Shown: one piece after another, positions 35,029-43,041 of the stretch
Position numbering within the stretch: the stretch's first letter is position 1
Layout: every line of letters begins with the position of its first letter
Origin: Embleya sp049739465
GTDB lineage: Bacteria > Actinomycetota > Actinomycetes > Streptomycetales > Streptomycetaceae
Direction of reading: 5' to 3'
DNA: 64,000 nucleotides
NCBI RefSeq assembly: GCF_049739465.1
Contig: NZ_JBMHHY010000004.1
Span: 248,001 to 312,000, forward strand
The notes under the pieces: model-generated
Databases searched by the model: none
What the model was told of the DNA's origin: nothing
Seen by the model: the letters and a program-made list of their open reading frames with translations, nothing else
Translations under genes and position numbers: made by a program

Positions 35029-35880
35029 GTGTCCGAACACAACAACGAGCCCGACACGTCCACGGGGCGGGGACTTTACGGGGCCTATCTGCGTCGTGAG
35101 CGCCTCAAGACTGGGAAGACTCTCGTGAAGGTCGCCGACGAGCTGAATATGAGCAAGACCCACCTGTCGGACATCGAACGCGCGCGACGTGTCCCGCCGC
35201 CGGGGTTCTCGGAGCGGGTGGACGCCTACTACGAGACGGGCGATTTCTTCGTACAGCATTGGCCCGCAGCACGCCGCGAGCCGCACTCACAGAAGTATCG
35301 CGCGTTCATGGAGAAGTCCGAGAAGGCCAAGGTGCTTGCCCACTACGTCGGGGACACGGTACCGGGGCTCCTCCAGACGGAGGCATATGCCCGCGCGCTC
35401 ACCCGAGCGGCCAAACCCTGGCGAACCAAAGAAGAGGTCGACGAACTCGTTGGTGCTCGAATGAGCCGACAGGAACGACTTTCGGGTGACGCTCCCCAGC
35501 GCATTTGGAGCATCCTCGATGAGGCGGTCCTCATGCGCCCTATCGGCGGCAGCGTGGTATCGCTGGAGCAACTCACCAGCCTGCTGGCGCTGATGGATAC
35601 CCCTACGTCGACCATTCAGGTACTTCCCTTCGAGCACGGCGGTCATCCGGGGCTGGGTGGGTCGCTCACAATGCTGGCCCTCCCGAGGAAGCAGCAGTAC
35701 GCCTACGTCGAAGGTTGCGATTTCGGATGGTTGATCGAGGACGAGCACGACGTGGAGGAGCGCCAGCGCCTGTACGATCTGCTGCGGGCGAGCGCCTTGT
35801 CCCCGAAGAAATCCATGGTGCTTATCGAGCGAGCCATCAAGCGGTTCGAGGCGGCAGCCAATGACGAGAACGGGGGATGA
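35029..35880 (+). CDS. XRE-family regulator with DUF5753 domain
   Basis: A 283-residue regulator with a Cro/C1-type helix-turn-helix (LYGAYLRRERLKTGKTLVKVADELNMSKTHLSDIERARR) and the DUF5753 domain (HYVGDTVPGLLQTEAYARALT, ending IERAIKRFEAAANDENGG). The GTG start is chosen because GAGAGGGG lies 5 nt upstream; an ATG at 35014 is in frame but overlaps that site. It belongs to a different subgroup from the 33755 and 57804 regulators. A decayed duplicate of its C terminus and an intact DUF397 gene lie downstream. Confidence 0.9.
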   Translation: MSEHNNEPDTSTGRGLYGAYLRRERLKTGKTLVKVADELNMSKTHLSDIERARRVPPPGFSERVDAYYETGDFFVQHWPAARREPHSQKYRAFMEKSEKAKVLAHYVGDTVPGLLQTEAYARALTRAAKPWRTKEEVDELVGARMSRQERLSGDAPQRIWSILDEAVLMRPIGGSVVSLEQLTSLLALMDTPTSTIQVLPFEHGGHPGLGGSLTMLALPRKQQYAYVEGCDFGWLIEDEHDVEERQRLYDLLRASALSPKKSMVLIERAIKRFEAAANDENGG

Positions 35881-35980
35881 CGGGCATTCCCCGTACGTTG
35901 TGATCCGATTGACGCCGTGACGCACATGGGCCCCGACCTGGGCGATGGGACGGGGCCCTGGTGGTGGCCCAGCCACCGAG

Positions 35981-36122
35981 CACCTGGCGATCTCCTCGGC
36001 TTCGTGGTCGGAGCTCGTGGGCACGTTACGGTGTGCCTGATTCTGGGTCTTGCATGACGTCGGTGGTACATATCGAACGGGCCGTGAAGCGGTTCGACGA
36101 GGCGGCCGGTAAGGAGAGCTGA
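35981..36122 (+). pseudogene. Decayed copy of a DUF397 end and an XRE/DUF5753 end
   Basis: The stretch 35981-36040 encodes HLAISSASWSELVGTLRCA and a stop, close to the end of the intact DUF397 protein (HLVIPSASWSALVVTLRSV). After it, 36054-36122 encodes MTSVVHIERAVKRFDEAAGKES and a stop, close to the end of the XRE protein (SMVLIERAIKRFEAAANDENGG). The order XRE end, DUF397 end, XRE end, DUF397 shows that an XRE/DUF397 pair was duplicated in tandem and one copy mostly deleted. Confidence 0.75.
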
Positions 36123-36125
36123 TTC

Positions 36126-36323
36126 ATGATCCGTGTGCCACAGGTCGAGTTCACGGGCTGGCGCAAGTCGTCGTACAGCAATGCCTACGGCGGTGACTGT
36201 GTGGAGGTTGCCCACGACCCCACGGTTGTGCCAGTCCGTGACTCGAAGGAACCGGGCATCGGGCACCTGGTGATTCCCTCGGCGTCGTGGTCGGCGCTCG
36301 TCGTCACGTTGCGATCCGTTTGA
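36126..36323 (+). CDS. DUF397 protein, partner of an XRE regulator
   Basis: A 65-residue DUF397 protein with the family hallmarks GWRKSSYSNAYGGDCVEVA and VPVRDSKEPG followed by SASWSALV. DUF397 proteins are encoded next to XRE/DUF5753 regulators and, in studied cases (BldB/AbaA-locus and Scr-type systems), antagonise them or act with them. The ATG lies 3 bp after the stop of the decayed XRE end, so it was originally coupled to that lost copy and is now probably served by the intact XRE gene 250 bp upstream. Confidence 0.88.
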   Translation: MIRVPQVEFTGWRKSSYSNAYGGDCVEVAHDPTVVPVRDSKEPGIGHLVIPSASWSALVVTLRSV

Positions 36324-36390
36324 CGCCCTGAAGCCCGACGCCCCGAACCACGCTGGCGCGCAACTGGGGTCGGTGGCTGTGTCGTGCGTG

Positions 36391-36630
36391 CTAGCCGGCG
36401 ATGCGCACCACAGTCACCGTCAGCTCCGAGTTCGTGATCTGGTACACGACGATCACGGAATTGCACGTCGCCTCGCGCCGGTCCTTGCTGTACGTGGCCG
36501 ATGAACCGCACCCGTACGGGTCGCGGGCGATGCGGGCCATGCCGTTGTCCAAGTCCTGACGCTGCCTAGGGTTGAGCTTGGCCCGGTCCCTTTCGCACGT
36601 CGGCGAGTAGGCGATCCTGTACGTCGGCAA
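36391..36630 (-). CDS. RelE/ParE-like toxin
   Basis: A 79-residue protein with the RelE/ParE layout: a first strand TYRIAYSP, two helices (RDRAKLNPRQRQDLDNGMARIARDPYG), then the strands ATYSKDRREATCNSVIVVYQI and ELTVTVVRIAG. RelE-type toxins cleave mRNA on the ribosome, while ParE-type act on gyrase; the sequence does not decide. A TTG start is inferred from GAGGGGGAAG 5 nt upstream, which gives a 65-bp overlap with the upstream gene. A longer frame from an ATG at 36678 is less likely. Confidence 0.65.
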   Translation of the reverse strand: MPTYRIAYSPTCERDRAKLNPRQRQDLDNGMARIARDPYGCGSSATYSKDRREATCNSVIVVYQITNSELTVTVVRIAG

Positions 36631-36967
36631 GGTCTTCCCCCTCGATGTGTCGTCGCGCGGCGTCCTCGTACAGCTCACTCACCCACTGGTGGTTCGCTTC
36701 GTCCTCTGCTGCGATGCGCGGGTCGAGCGTGCTTGCCCACCGGTACAGGGTCAGATGCATGTCCCGCGCGGGCGTGGCCTCGATCTCCTTCGTGAAGGCG
36801 TCGCGCCGGTCCTCTGGTAGTGCGTTGCGGATTCCGGCGATGGTGGCCGGCAGCACGGCCTGTTCACCGCCGACGGTGGTCCGGAAGAACCGTCCGTCCG
36901 GTTCCGGTCCGTCCTGGTATTCGTGCTCGTCGGTGTGCTCGTCCACAGGCTTCCTTCGGTGTGTCAT
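36566..36967 (-). CDS. Antitoxin-like protein (DUF6247-type)
   Basis: A 133-residue acidic protein with a Glu/His-rich N terminus (DEHTDEHEYQDGPEPDGRFF), a helical core (ATIAGIRNALPEDRRDAFTKEIEATPARDMHLTLYRWAS) and a charged C-terminal helix (RHIEGEDLADVQDRLLADVRK). Proteins of this kind (DUF6247) sit directly upstream of RelE/ParE toxin genes in actinomycetes, as here, and are taken as their antitoxins. The overlap of its last 65 bp with the toxin gene would couple their translation. The ATG is preceded by AGGAAG after a longer gap. No DNA-binding motif is obvious. Confidence 0.65.
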   Translation of the reverse strand: MTHRRKPVDEHTDEHEYQDGPEPDGRFFRTTVGGEQAVLPATIAGIRNALPEDRRDAFTKEIEATPARDMHLTLYRWASTLDPRIAAEDEANHQWVSELYEDAARRHIEGEDLADVQDRLLADVRKGPGQAQP

Positions 36968-37108
36968 GGCCCGGCTACAGTCGGTGTGCCCCTGATCGTG
37001 TGGGTTCGTGAAGCAGCGCAGGCACCTGGCCCGAACACGGCCCGTCGGCCTACAGGTTCGCGAGGCATACAAGTCTCCGCCCGCCGGCACCCGACGCCCG
37101 TCCTTGAA

Positions 37109-37130
37109 GTTTTCGATACGACGACGATAT
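37109..37130. promoter_or_regulatory. VanR box and promoter of vanRS(J)
   Basis: On the minus strand the 22 bp read ATATCG-TCGTCG-TATCGAAAAC, the same as the boxes at 40211 and 42979 except in the spacer. Two TATCG units lie 11 bp apart, one helical turn, as for OmpR-family dimers. Eleven bp to the right is TAGCCT (37142-37147), and 6 nt later the vanR ATG, so transcription probably starts at or near the ATG. Confidence 0.8.
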
Positions 37131-37153
37131 GGCCGGGCTCGTAGCCTCGGCGT

Positions 37154-37861
37154 ATGCGTGTGTTGATCGTCGAGGACGAGCCCTATATGGCGCAGGCCAT
37201 TTGCGATGGTCTGCGTCTGGAAGCCATCGCGGCGGACATCGCAGGTGATGGCGATACCGCGCTGGAGCTGCTGAGCATCAATGGGTACGACATCGCCATC
37301 CTCGACCGGGACATTCCCGGGCCCAGCGGTGACGAGGTCGCCAAGAGCATCGTCGCCTCCGGCAGTGGCATGCCGATCCTCATCCTCACCGCTGCCGACC
37401 GTCTCGACGACAAGGCCACCGGGTTCGAGCTCGGCGCCGACGACTACCTCACGAAGCCGTTCGAACTTCAGGAACTCGTGCTCAGGCTCAGGGCACTCGA
37501 CCGCAGGCGTGCGCACAGCAGGCCGCCCGTGCGGGAGATCGGCGGTCTGCGGCTTGACCCGTTCCGCCGGGAGGTCCACCGCGACGGCCGCTATGTCGCG
37601 CTCACCAGGAAGCAGTTCGCCGTTCTCGAAGTCCTCGTCGCCGCCGAAGGCGGTGTCGTCAGCGCCGAGGAACTGCTGGAGCGGGCCTGGGACGAGAACG
37701 CCGACCCGTTCACCAACGCCGTACGCATCACCGTCTCAGCCCTGCGCAAACGGCTCGGCGAACCCTGGATCATCGCCACCGTGCCGGGCGTCGGCTACCG
37801 CATCGACACCGCACCCGGCACCGGACCCGGCACCGGACGCGAGGGGCAGGGCCGTGGATAG
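37154..37861 (+). CDS. vanR: VanR response regulator (OmpR family)
   Basis: A 235-residue OmpR-type regulator: receiver domain with acidic pocket EDE (residues 7-9), phospho-acceptor Asp51 in AILDRDIPG and Lys in LTKPF; winged-helix C-terminal domain (LTRKQFAVLEVLVAAEGG, TVSALRKRLGEP, VPGVGYRID). It activates the van genes after phosphorylation by VanS. The C terminus carries a short TGPGTG repeat. No ribosome site precedes the ATG; a -10-like TAGCCT lies 6 nt upstream, pointing to leaderless translation. The stop overlaps the vanS GTG start. Confidence 0.95.
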   Translation: MRVLIVEDEPYMAQAICDGLRLEAIAADIAGDGDTALELLSINGYDIAILDRDIPGPSGDEVAKSIVASGSGMPILILTAADRLDDKATGFELGADDYLTKPFELQELVLRLRALDRRRAHSRPPVREIGGLRLDPFRREVHRDGRYVALTRKQFAVLEVLVAAEGGVVSAEELLERAWDENADPFTNAVRITVSALRKRLGEPWIIATVPGVGYRIDTAPGTGPGTGREGQGRG

Positions 37862-38966
37862 GCAGCCCGGTGTGAGCGTGCGCGTCAAGCTCACCCTCAG
37901 CTACGCCGGATTCCTCATGCTGGCCGGCGCCCTGCTGATGGGGGCGGTGTGGGTGTTCCTGCTGAGGTACGTCCCCGACCGTGCGATCCTCTACAACCCC
38001 GATGACAGGCCCAGCAGCGGTGTTTTCCCCATCCGGTCCGCTCTTTTGCACGTCTTCGCTCCGAGGGCAGCCGCGGTACTGGCATTCCTGCTGGTGTTCG
38101 GCCTCGTGGGAGGGTGGATCCTCGCCGGCCGCATACTCGCTCCGCTGACCCACATCACCGATGCCACCCGCATGGCCACCAACGGATCGCTCTCGCACCG
38201 CATCCGGCTGCCGGGTCGCGGGGACGAGTTCCGCGAACTCGCCGATGCCTTCGACATCATGCTGGAGCGGCTCGAAGCACACGTTGCCGAGCAGCAGAGA
38301 TTCGCCGCCAACGCCTCGCATGAACTGCGCACGCCGCTGGCGATCACGCAGGCTCTTCTCGACGTGGCGCGCAACGATCCGCACCGCGACATCGACGAGC
38401 TCATCGAGCGCCTCCGCGTCGTCAACACCCGGGCGATCGACCTCACCGAGGCGCTGCTCGTGCTCAGCCGCGCCGACAAGCAGACCTTCACCCGGGAGCC
38501 CGTCGACCTGTCCCTGCTCGTGGAAGAGGTCGCCGAGACACTGCTCCCGCTCGCCGAGAAGCGCGGGGTCGCCATCGACACCTCCGGTGACATCGCCACG
38601 GCTTCCGGGTCGCCGGCGCTGCTGTTGCAGATGACGACGAACCTCGTGCACAACGCCATCGTGCACAACCTGCCCGAACGCGGTTCGGTGTGGGTCCGCA
38701 CCGGCGTCCGCTCCGGGACCGCGGTACTCACTGTCGAGAACAGCGGCGAGAAGCTCTCCCCAGAGTTGGTCTCGCCCCTGACCGAACCGTTTCAGCGCGG
38801 CACCGAGCGCATCCACAACGACCACGCCGGGGTCGGCCTCGGCCTGGCCATCGTCCAGCGGATCGTCCACGTACACGACGGATCCCTCACCCTCACCCCG
38901 CGCGCCGACGGCGGCCTGCGGATCACCGTTCAACTGCCCGCCCCAGCACCGCATTCGGCCAAGTAG
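37854..38966 (+). CDS. vanS: VanS sensor histidine kinase
   Basis: A 370-residue kinase with two membrane helices (about 15-39 and 70-92) around a short extracytoplasmic loop, a HAMP linker, the HisKA site FAANASHELRTPLA with His156, and an ATP-binding domain (NLVHNAIVHN, GVGLGLAIVQRIV). In S. coelicolor and glycopeptide producers VanS detects vancomycin-type antibiotics, in some cases directly through the loop, and controls VanR. The GTG start has GAGGGGCAGG upstream and overlaps vanR by 8 nt. The short loop is similar in size to actinomycete VanS, unlike the enterococcal one. Confidence 0.94.
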   Translation: MDRQPGVSVRVKLTLSYAGFLMLAGALLMGAVWVFLLRYVPDRAILYNPDDRPSSGVFPIRSALLHVFAPRAAAVLAFLLVFGLVGGWILAGRILAPLTHITDATRMATNGSLSHRIRLPGRGDEFRELADAFDIMLERLEAHVAEQQRFAANASHELRTPLAITQALLDVARNDPHRDIDELIERLRVVNTRAIDLTEALLVLSRADKQTFTREPVDLSLLVEEVAETLLPLAEKRGVAIDTSGDIATASGSPALLLQMTTNLVHNAIVHNLPERGSVWVRTGVRSGTAVLTVENSGEKLSPELVSPLTEPFQRGTERIHNDHAGVGLGLAIVQRIVHVHDGSLTLTPRADGGLRITVQLPAPAPHSAK

Positions 38967-38982
38967 CTGAGGAGTTCGATCA

Positions 38983-40158
38983 GTGCGTGAAGCAAGACAA
39001 GACGTTGCGGACGCGCGGCAGCAGGTCGAAGCGGAGGGGCGCGCCGAGACCACCGTGAACGCCGAAACCGCCGAAACCGCCGAAACCGCCGAGACCACCG
39101 AAACCGCCGAGACCACCGAGACCACCGAGACCACCGAGACCACAGTGAAGCGCTCGGTCGTCCACCGGGCGATCGGCAGCCTGTGCCGGCCGGGGCCGTG
39201 GAAGCGCGGCCGGGTGCTCGCGGCGTTGGCGCTGCTGCTCGGCCTGCTCCTGCTGCTGCATGCGCAGATACCGAACCGGGTCGGGCACATCGGCAGTCTG
39301 GTGGAGACCGCCCTGCCGTGGTTCGGCGTGTTCATCCCGGTGCTGCTCGCCGGGGCGCTGTGGCGTCGGTCCGCCGCCGCGGTGGTCGCGCTGCTGCTGC
39401 CGGTCGTGACGTGGGTGAGCCTCTTCGGCTGGCTACTCGTCGACAAGTCACGCCCGGGCGGCGACCTCACTGTGGTCAGCCACAACGTCGACGCCGACAA
39501 CCCCGACCCCGCCGGCACCGCCCGCGACCTGGCCGCCTCCGGCGCGGACCTGCTGGCCCTGGAGGAGATCACCGCACCGGCGAAGCCGGTGTACGAGCAG
39601 GAACTGGCGAAGGCGTACCCGTACCACTCGGTACAGGGCACGGTCGGGCTGTGGAGCAAGCTGCCGCTGTCGGATCTCCGGCCGGTCGACATCGCGCAGG
39701 ACGTCGGGCCGCTGGGGGACTCCAAGCCGGCCGACGTCAAGCTGACCGACAATCGGGCGCTGCGGGCCACGGTGGCCACCGACCACGGGCCGCTGGCCGT
39801 GTATGTGGCCCATCTGGGATCCGTTCGCGTGAATCCCAGGGCAGGCTTCTGGACGGCGAGCCGGGACCGGAACGCCGAGGCGCTCGCCAAGGCCGTCGCC
39901 ACCGAGCAGAACAGGCGGGTGGTGCTGCTCGGCGACCTGAACGGCACCACGGACGACCGCGCGCTCGACGGCATCACCTCGCAGCTGCACTCGGCCCAGG
40001 ACGCGGCCGGGAACGGCTTCGGCTTCAGCTGGCCGGCGAAGTTCCCGATGGTACGGATCGACCAGATCCTCACCCGGGGCCTGGAGCCGCGGAGTTCGTG
40101 GGTGTTGCCGGCCACCGGGAGCGACCACCGGCCGGTGGCGGCTCGGGTCGGCTGGTGA
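38983..40158 (+). CDS. vanJ: VanJ-type endonuclease/exonuclease/phosphatase-family membrane protein
   Basis: A 391-residue protein with an N-terminal cytoplasmic stretch, three membrane helices (about 68-85, 94-111, 116-138) and an extracytoplasmic EEP-fold domain with VVSHNVDADN, LLALEEIT, HLGSVR, LLGDLNGTTDD and ATGSDHRPVAA. VanJ homologues give teicoplanin resistance in Streptomyces, probably by dephosphorylating a lipid-diphosphate carrier. Residues 25-54 are a low-complexity Ala/Thr-Glu-Thr run made of 9-bp units, not needed for the fold. The GTG start follows vanS by 16 bp with GAGG upstream, so vanR, vanS and vanJ are one operon; in S. coelicolor vanJ has its own promoter. Confidence 0.9.
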   Translation: MREARQDVADARQQVEAEGRAETTVNAETAETAETAETTETAETTETTETTETTVKRSVVHRAIGSLCRPGPWKRGRVLAALALLLGLLLLLHAQIPNRVGHIGSLVETALPWFGVFIPVLLAGALWRRSAAAVVALLLPVVTWVSLFGWLLVDKSRPGGDLTVVSHNVDADNPDPAGTARDLAASGADLLALEEITAPAKPVYEQELAKAYPYHSVQGTVGLWSKLPLSDLRPVDIAQDVGPLGDSKPADVKLTDNRALRATVATDHGPLAVYVAHLGSVRVNPRAGFWTASRDRNAEALAKAVATEQNRRVVLLGDLNGTTDDRALDGITSQLHSAQDAAGNGFGFSWPAKFPMVRIDQILTRGLEPRSSWVLPATGSDHRPVAARVGW

Positions 40159-40210
40159 CCGCGTCCCGGTACGGGGCGTGCCGGAACAGGCCGGCCGAAA
40201 GTTCCGGAAC

Positions 40211-40273
40211 ATATCGCCGGCGTATCGAAAACCGCATACGCGCCTGCAACACCGCATTGTCTTGACTGGCGGC
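40211..40273 (+). promoter_or_regulatory. VanR box and leaderless promoter of vanK
   Basis: The box at 40211-40232 reads ATATCG-CCGGCG-TATCGAAAAC. After exactly 29 nt comes TTGACT (40262-40267), and 6 nt later the vanK ATG. Spacing and much of the sequence match the vanH promoter base for base (29 nt, TTGACT, 6 nt). No Shine-Dalgarno sequence is present. Confidence 0.85.
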
Positions 40274-41464
40274 ATGTCCTACAGCGAACCAGTACACACA
40301 GCAGCCGGAACCCGGCGGTACTCCGGGGCAAGCGCCTCGGGCGCGCCGTTGACCGTCCGGCCGATCAGCGCCACCGAGCACTTGGCGTTCGTCCGGTCCC
40401 AGCGGTCGGCGAGCTTCCTGCAGACGCCGGCCTGGGGCCGGGTGAAGACCGAGTGGCGCAGCGAGTCCCTCGGCTGGTTCGCCGGCGGGCAGTTGGTCGG
40501 TGCCGGGCTCGTGCTGCACCGCCCGGTGCCGAAGCTCGAACGGTTCACGCTGGCCTATCTGCCCGAGGGCCCGGTCATCGATTGGACCGGCGATCTCGGC
40601 GGGTGGCTCGACCCGTTGGCGGCTCGGCTCAAGGCGCACGGCGCGTTCGCGATCCGGCTCGGCCCGCCGGTGCGCACGGACACCTGGAGCGCCGTCCAGG
40701 TCAAGGAGGGTGTCGCCGACCCGGGCACCGGGCGGCTCACCGAGGTGCCCGGCCAGTGGTCCGACCCGGTCGGCGCCCGGGTGGCCGACCGGCTCAGGGG
40801 TGCGGGCTGGCTGCCGCAGAGCCCACAGGACGGCTTCGGGGTCGGGCATCCGCAATTCAAGTACGAGCTTCGGTTGGCCGGCAGAACCGAGGAGCAGCTC
40901 CTCCAGGGCATGAACCAGCAGTGGCGCCGCAACATCAAGAAGGCGGCCAAGGAGGGAGTCGAGGTCACGGTCGATACGGTCGGCGCGGGCCTGAAGGCGT
41001 TCCACGACCTCTACGTCCACACCGCCGAGCGGGACCGCTTCACGCCCCGGCCGCCGGGCTACTTCGAGACCATGTTCGCCGCGCTGAGCGCGGAGGATCC
41101 CGAGCGGATCAAGCTCTATCTGGCCCGCCACCGGGACGACTTGGTCGCCGCCACGATCCTGGTCCGGGTCGGTGCCCACGCGGTGTACTCCTACGGCGCC
41201 TCCTCTACCGAGAAGCGCGAGGTGCGCGGCTCCAACGCCTGCCAGTGGGCGATGATCCGCGACTCGCTCGCGGCCGGCTGCGACGTCTACGACCTGCGCG
41301 GCATCACCCCCACCCTCGACGCCGACGACCCGCATGTCGGGCTGATCCGGTTCAAGGTGGGCACCGGCGGTCAGGCGGTGAGGTACGTGGGCGAGTGGGA
41401 CCTGCCCCTGCGGCCGATGGTCTACCGGGCCTTCGACCTCTACATGAGGCGCCGCGAGCGGTAG
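40274..41464 (+). CDS. vanK: VanK, FemX-family aminoacyltransferase
   Basis: A 396-residue FemABX-family protein made of two GNAT-like halves: N-terminal FLQTPAWGRVKTEW, and C-terminal segments FKYELRLAG, QQWRRNIKKAAKEGVEV, AAGCDVYDLRGITPTLD and HVGLIRFKVGTGGQAVRYVGEWDLPL, as in Fem enzymes. In S. coelicolor VanK adds the glycine branch to lipid precursors that end in D-Lac, which the normal FemX does not accept, and is essential during resistance. The ATG is chosen because it sits 6 nt after a -10-like hexamer behind a VanR box; the frame is open further up but not conserved. The stop lies in the first copy of a 22-bp repeat. Confidence 0.92.
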   Translation: MSYSEPVHTAAGTRRYSGASASGAPLTVRPISATEHLAFVRSQRSASFLQTPAWGRVKTEWRSESLGWFAGGQLVGAGLVLHRPVPKLERFTLAYLPEGPVIDWTGDLGGWLDPLAARLKAHGAFAIRLGPPVRTDTWSAVQVKEGVADPGTGRLTEVPGQWSDPVGARVADRLRGAGWLPQSPQDGFGVGHPQFKYELRLAGRTEEQLLQGMNQQWRRNIKKAAKEGVEVTVDTVGAGLKAFHDLYVHTAERDRFTPRPPGYFETMFAALSAEDPERIKLYLARHRDDLVAATILVRVGAHAVYSYGASSTEKREVRGSNACQWAMIRDSLAAGCDVYDLRGITPTLDADDPHVGLIRFKVGTGGQAVRYVGEWDLPLRPMVYRAFDLYMRRRER

Positions 41465-41548
41465 GCCCGACGGCCGCGGGCGGTAGGCCCGACGGCCGCA
41501 GGCGGTAGGCCCGACAGCCGCAGGCGGTAGGCCCGACAGCCGCAGGCG
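41461..41548. repeat. Four tandem copies of a 22-bp unit after vanK
   Basis: Units start at 41461, 41483, 41505 and 41527. Each begins GTAGGCCCGAC and differs from the next by one or two bases; a partial fifth copy follows. The first copy includes the TAG stop of vanK. They fill most of the 127-bp space before the convergent murF2 stop. The GC-rich arms (GGCCCGAC, GCCGCAGGC) could form hairpins and act in termination. Confidence 0.9.
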
Positions 41549-41591
41549 GTAGTGGGCCCGACCGGCGGGAGGCAGCAGGCGGGAGGCCCAA

Positions 41592-42935
41592 TTACCCGAG
41601 CCGGGCGGCCACTTCGTCGAGGCGGGCCCCGCGGGACGCCTTGACGAGCACCACGTCGTCGGCGGCGAGCCGGCCGCGCAGCCAGGTGACGGTCGCGTCG
41701 TTGCCGTCGAGCAGCACCGCCCGCTCCCCCGCTCCGTCGGCGATCGACCGGGCGGCCTCGCCGACCACGACCACCACATCGGCGCGGGCGGCGGCGTACT
41801 CCCCGATGGCCCGGTGCTCGGCCGCACTGGCGTCGCCGAGTTCGAGCATCTCGCCGAGTACGGCGATGCGGCGCCCACCCTCGATCGCCGCCAGCGCGTC
41901 CAGGGCGGCGCGGGTCGAGTCGGGGTTGGCGTTGTAGGAGTCGTCGAGCAGCCTCGCGCCACCGGCGAGGACACGCAGCTCCATCCGCCACCGAGACAGG
42001 GAAGCGGTGGCCAGCGCCGCCGCGGCCAGGTCGAGGGGTACTCCGGCCGCCAGCCCCGCGGCAGCGGCGGCCGACGCGTTGAGCGCCTGGTGGGCGCCCA
42101 CGTGCGGCAGCGTGACGGATGCGCAGGCGGCGGCGGTCCGCAGCGTGCAGGACGGACGGCCGAGCCGGTCCAGAACCAGGTCGAGCATCGTCACGTCGGC
42201 GTGCTCCGCCCGACCGAAGGTCAGCACGGGGCCGTCGGTGAGCGCACGCATCGTGTCCACGCGGGGATCGTCGGCGTTGAGTACGGCGGTGCCGCCGGGC
42301 GCGAGCCCCCGCACCAGCTCGCCCTTGGTTTCGGCGATGGCCGCGCGCGACCCGAACTCGCCCAGGTGCGCTTGGCCGACATTGAGGACGACGCCGATGT
42401 CGGGCGCGACCAGGCCGGTGAGCTCGGCGATGTCGCCGATGTGGCGGGCGCCCAGCTCCAGTACGAGGAACCGGGTGGCCGCGTCCGCACGCAGCATGGT
42501 GAGCGGCACACCCAGCTCGTTGTTGCGCGAGCCGATCGTGGCGACCGTCGGCCCCGCGCTCGAAAGCACCGCCGCCAGCAGGTCCTTGGTGCTGGTCTTG
42601 CCCTGCGAACCGGTCACCCCGACCACGGTGAGGCCGTCGCGCAGCCGGGCCACGACGTGCGCGGCGAGCGCCTGCAACGCGGCCCGAGCATCCTCGACGA
42701 CGACGGTGGGCAGCAGCGTGGGCCGGGAGCCGAGCACGGCCACCGCGCCGGCCCGGCCGGCCTGACCGACGTATTCGTGGCCGTCGACGTGCTCACCGGC
42801 GAAGGCGACGAAGAGGCCGCCCGGTTCGGCCTGCCGGCCGTCGAGTACGGCCGGCGTGGTCACCGTCACGGACGCGTCGCCCTCGACCGTCCCGCCGACA
42901 ATCGCGGCGATCGCGCCGAGGCCGAGGGGGATCAT
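41592..42935 (-). CDS. murF2: Second MurF ligase (UDP-MurNAc-tripeptide:depsipeptide ligase)
   Basis: A 447-residue Mur ligase: N-terminal UDP-binding domain (PGGLFVAFAGEHVDGHEY), central ATPase domain with P-loop GVTGSQGKTSTKD, LELGARHIGDIAELT and NVGQAHLGEFGS, and C-terminal domain with LLDDSYNANPDSTRAAL. MurF joins D-Ala-D-Ala to the tripeptide precursor; copies in van loci of glycopeptide producers and relatives are thought to be suited to D-Ala-D-Lac. The gene diverges from vanH and shares its VanR box. AGGA lies 6 nt before the ATG, which overlaps the stop of a 7-codon leader. Confidence 0.93.
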   Translation of the reverse strand: MIPLGLGAIAAIVGGTVEGDASVTVTTPAVLDGRQAEPGGLFVAFAGEHVDGHEYVGQAGRAGAVAVLGSRPTLLPTVVVEDARAALQALAAHVVARLRDGLTVVGVTGSQGKTSTKDLLAAVLSSAGPTVATIGSRNNELGVPLTMLRADAATRFLVLELGARHIGDIAELTGLVAPDIGVVLNVGQAHLGEFGSRAAIAETKGELVRGLAPGGTAVLNADDPRVDTMRALTDGPVLTFGRAEHADVTMLDLVLDRLGRPSCTLRTAAACASVTLPHVGAHQALNASAAAAAGLAAGVPLDLAAAALATASLSRWRMELRVLAGGARLLDDSYNANPDSTRAALDALAAIEGGRRIAVLGEMLELGDASAAEHRAIGEYAAARADVVVVVGEAARSIADGAGERAVLLDGNDATVTWLRGRLAADDVVLVKASRGARLDEVAARLG

Positions 42936-42955
42936 GCTGATTCCTGGTAGGTCAT
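42932..42955 (-). other. Possible 7-codon leader ORF before murF2
   Basis: An ATG at 42955, 6 nt after TTGACT, opens MTYQESA and a stop whose TGA overlaps the murF2 ATG. Its first codons (ATG ACC TAC) are those of vanH (MTYREP), and vanK starts MSYSEP. It may be a leaderless relic that couples translation into murF2. Confidence 0.35.
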
Positions 42956-42978
42956 GCCATCAGTCAATGCGCCGCGGT

Positions 42979-43000
42979 GTATCGCCGGCATATCGAAATC
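42979..43000. promoter_or_regulatory. Shared VanR box between murF2 and vanH
   Basis: The box reads GTATCG-CCGGCA-TATCGAAATC. To the right, 29 nt later, TTGACT (43030-43035) lies 6 nt before the vanH ATG, as in vanK. To the left, 11 nt away, TTGACT on the minus strand (42967-42962) lies 6 nt before an ATG, the same geometry as vanR. One box can therefore serve two divergent promoters. Confidence 0.85.
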
Positions 43001-43041
43001 CACATACGTTCCGACAACACCACGACGCCTTGACTGTACGT

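Noticed and set aside
37060..37109. Leftward VanR-controlled promoter from the box at 37109 towards the antitoxin gene
   Set aside because: A GAGACT-like hexamer and an ATG are present, but spacing is off by two or three bases from the exact pattern of the other promoters.
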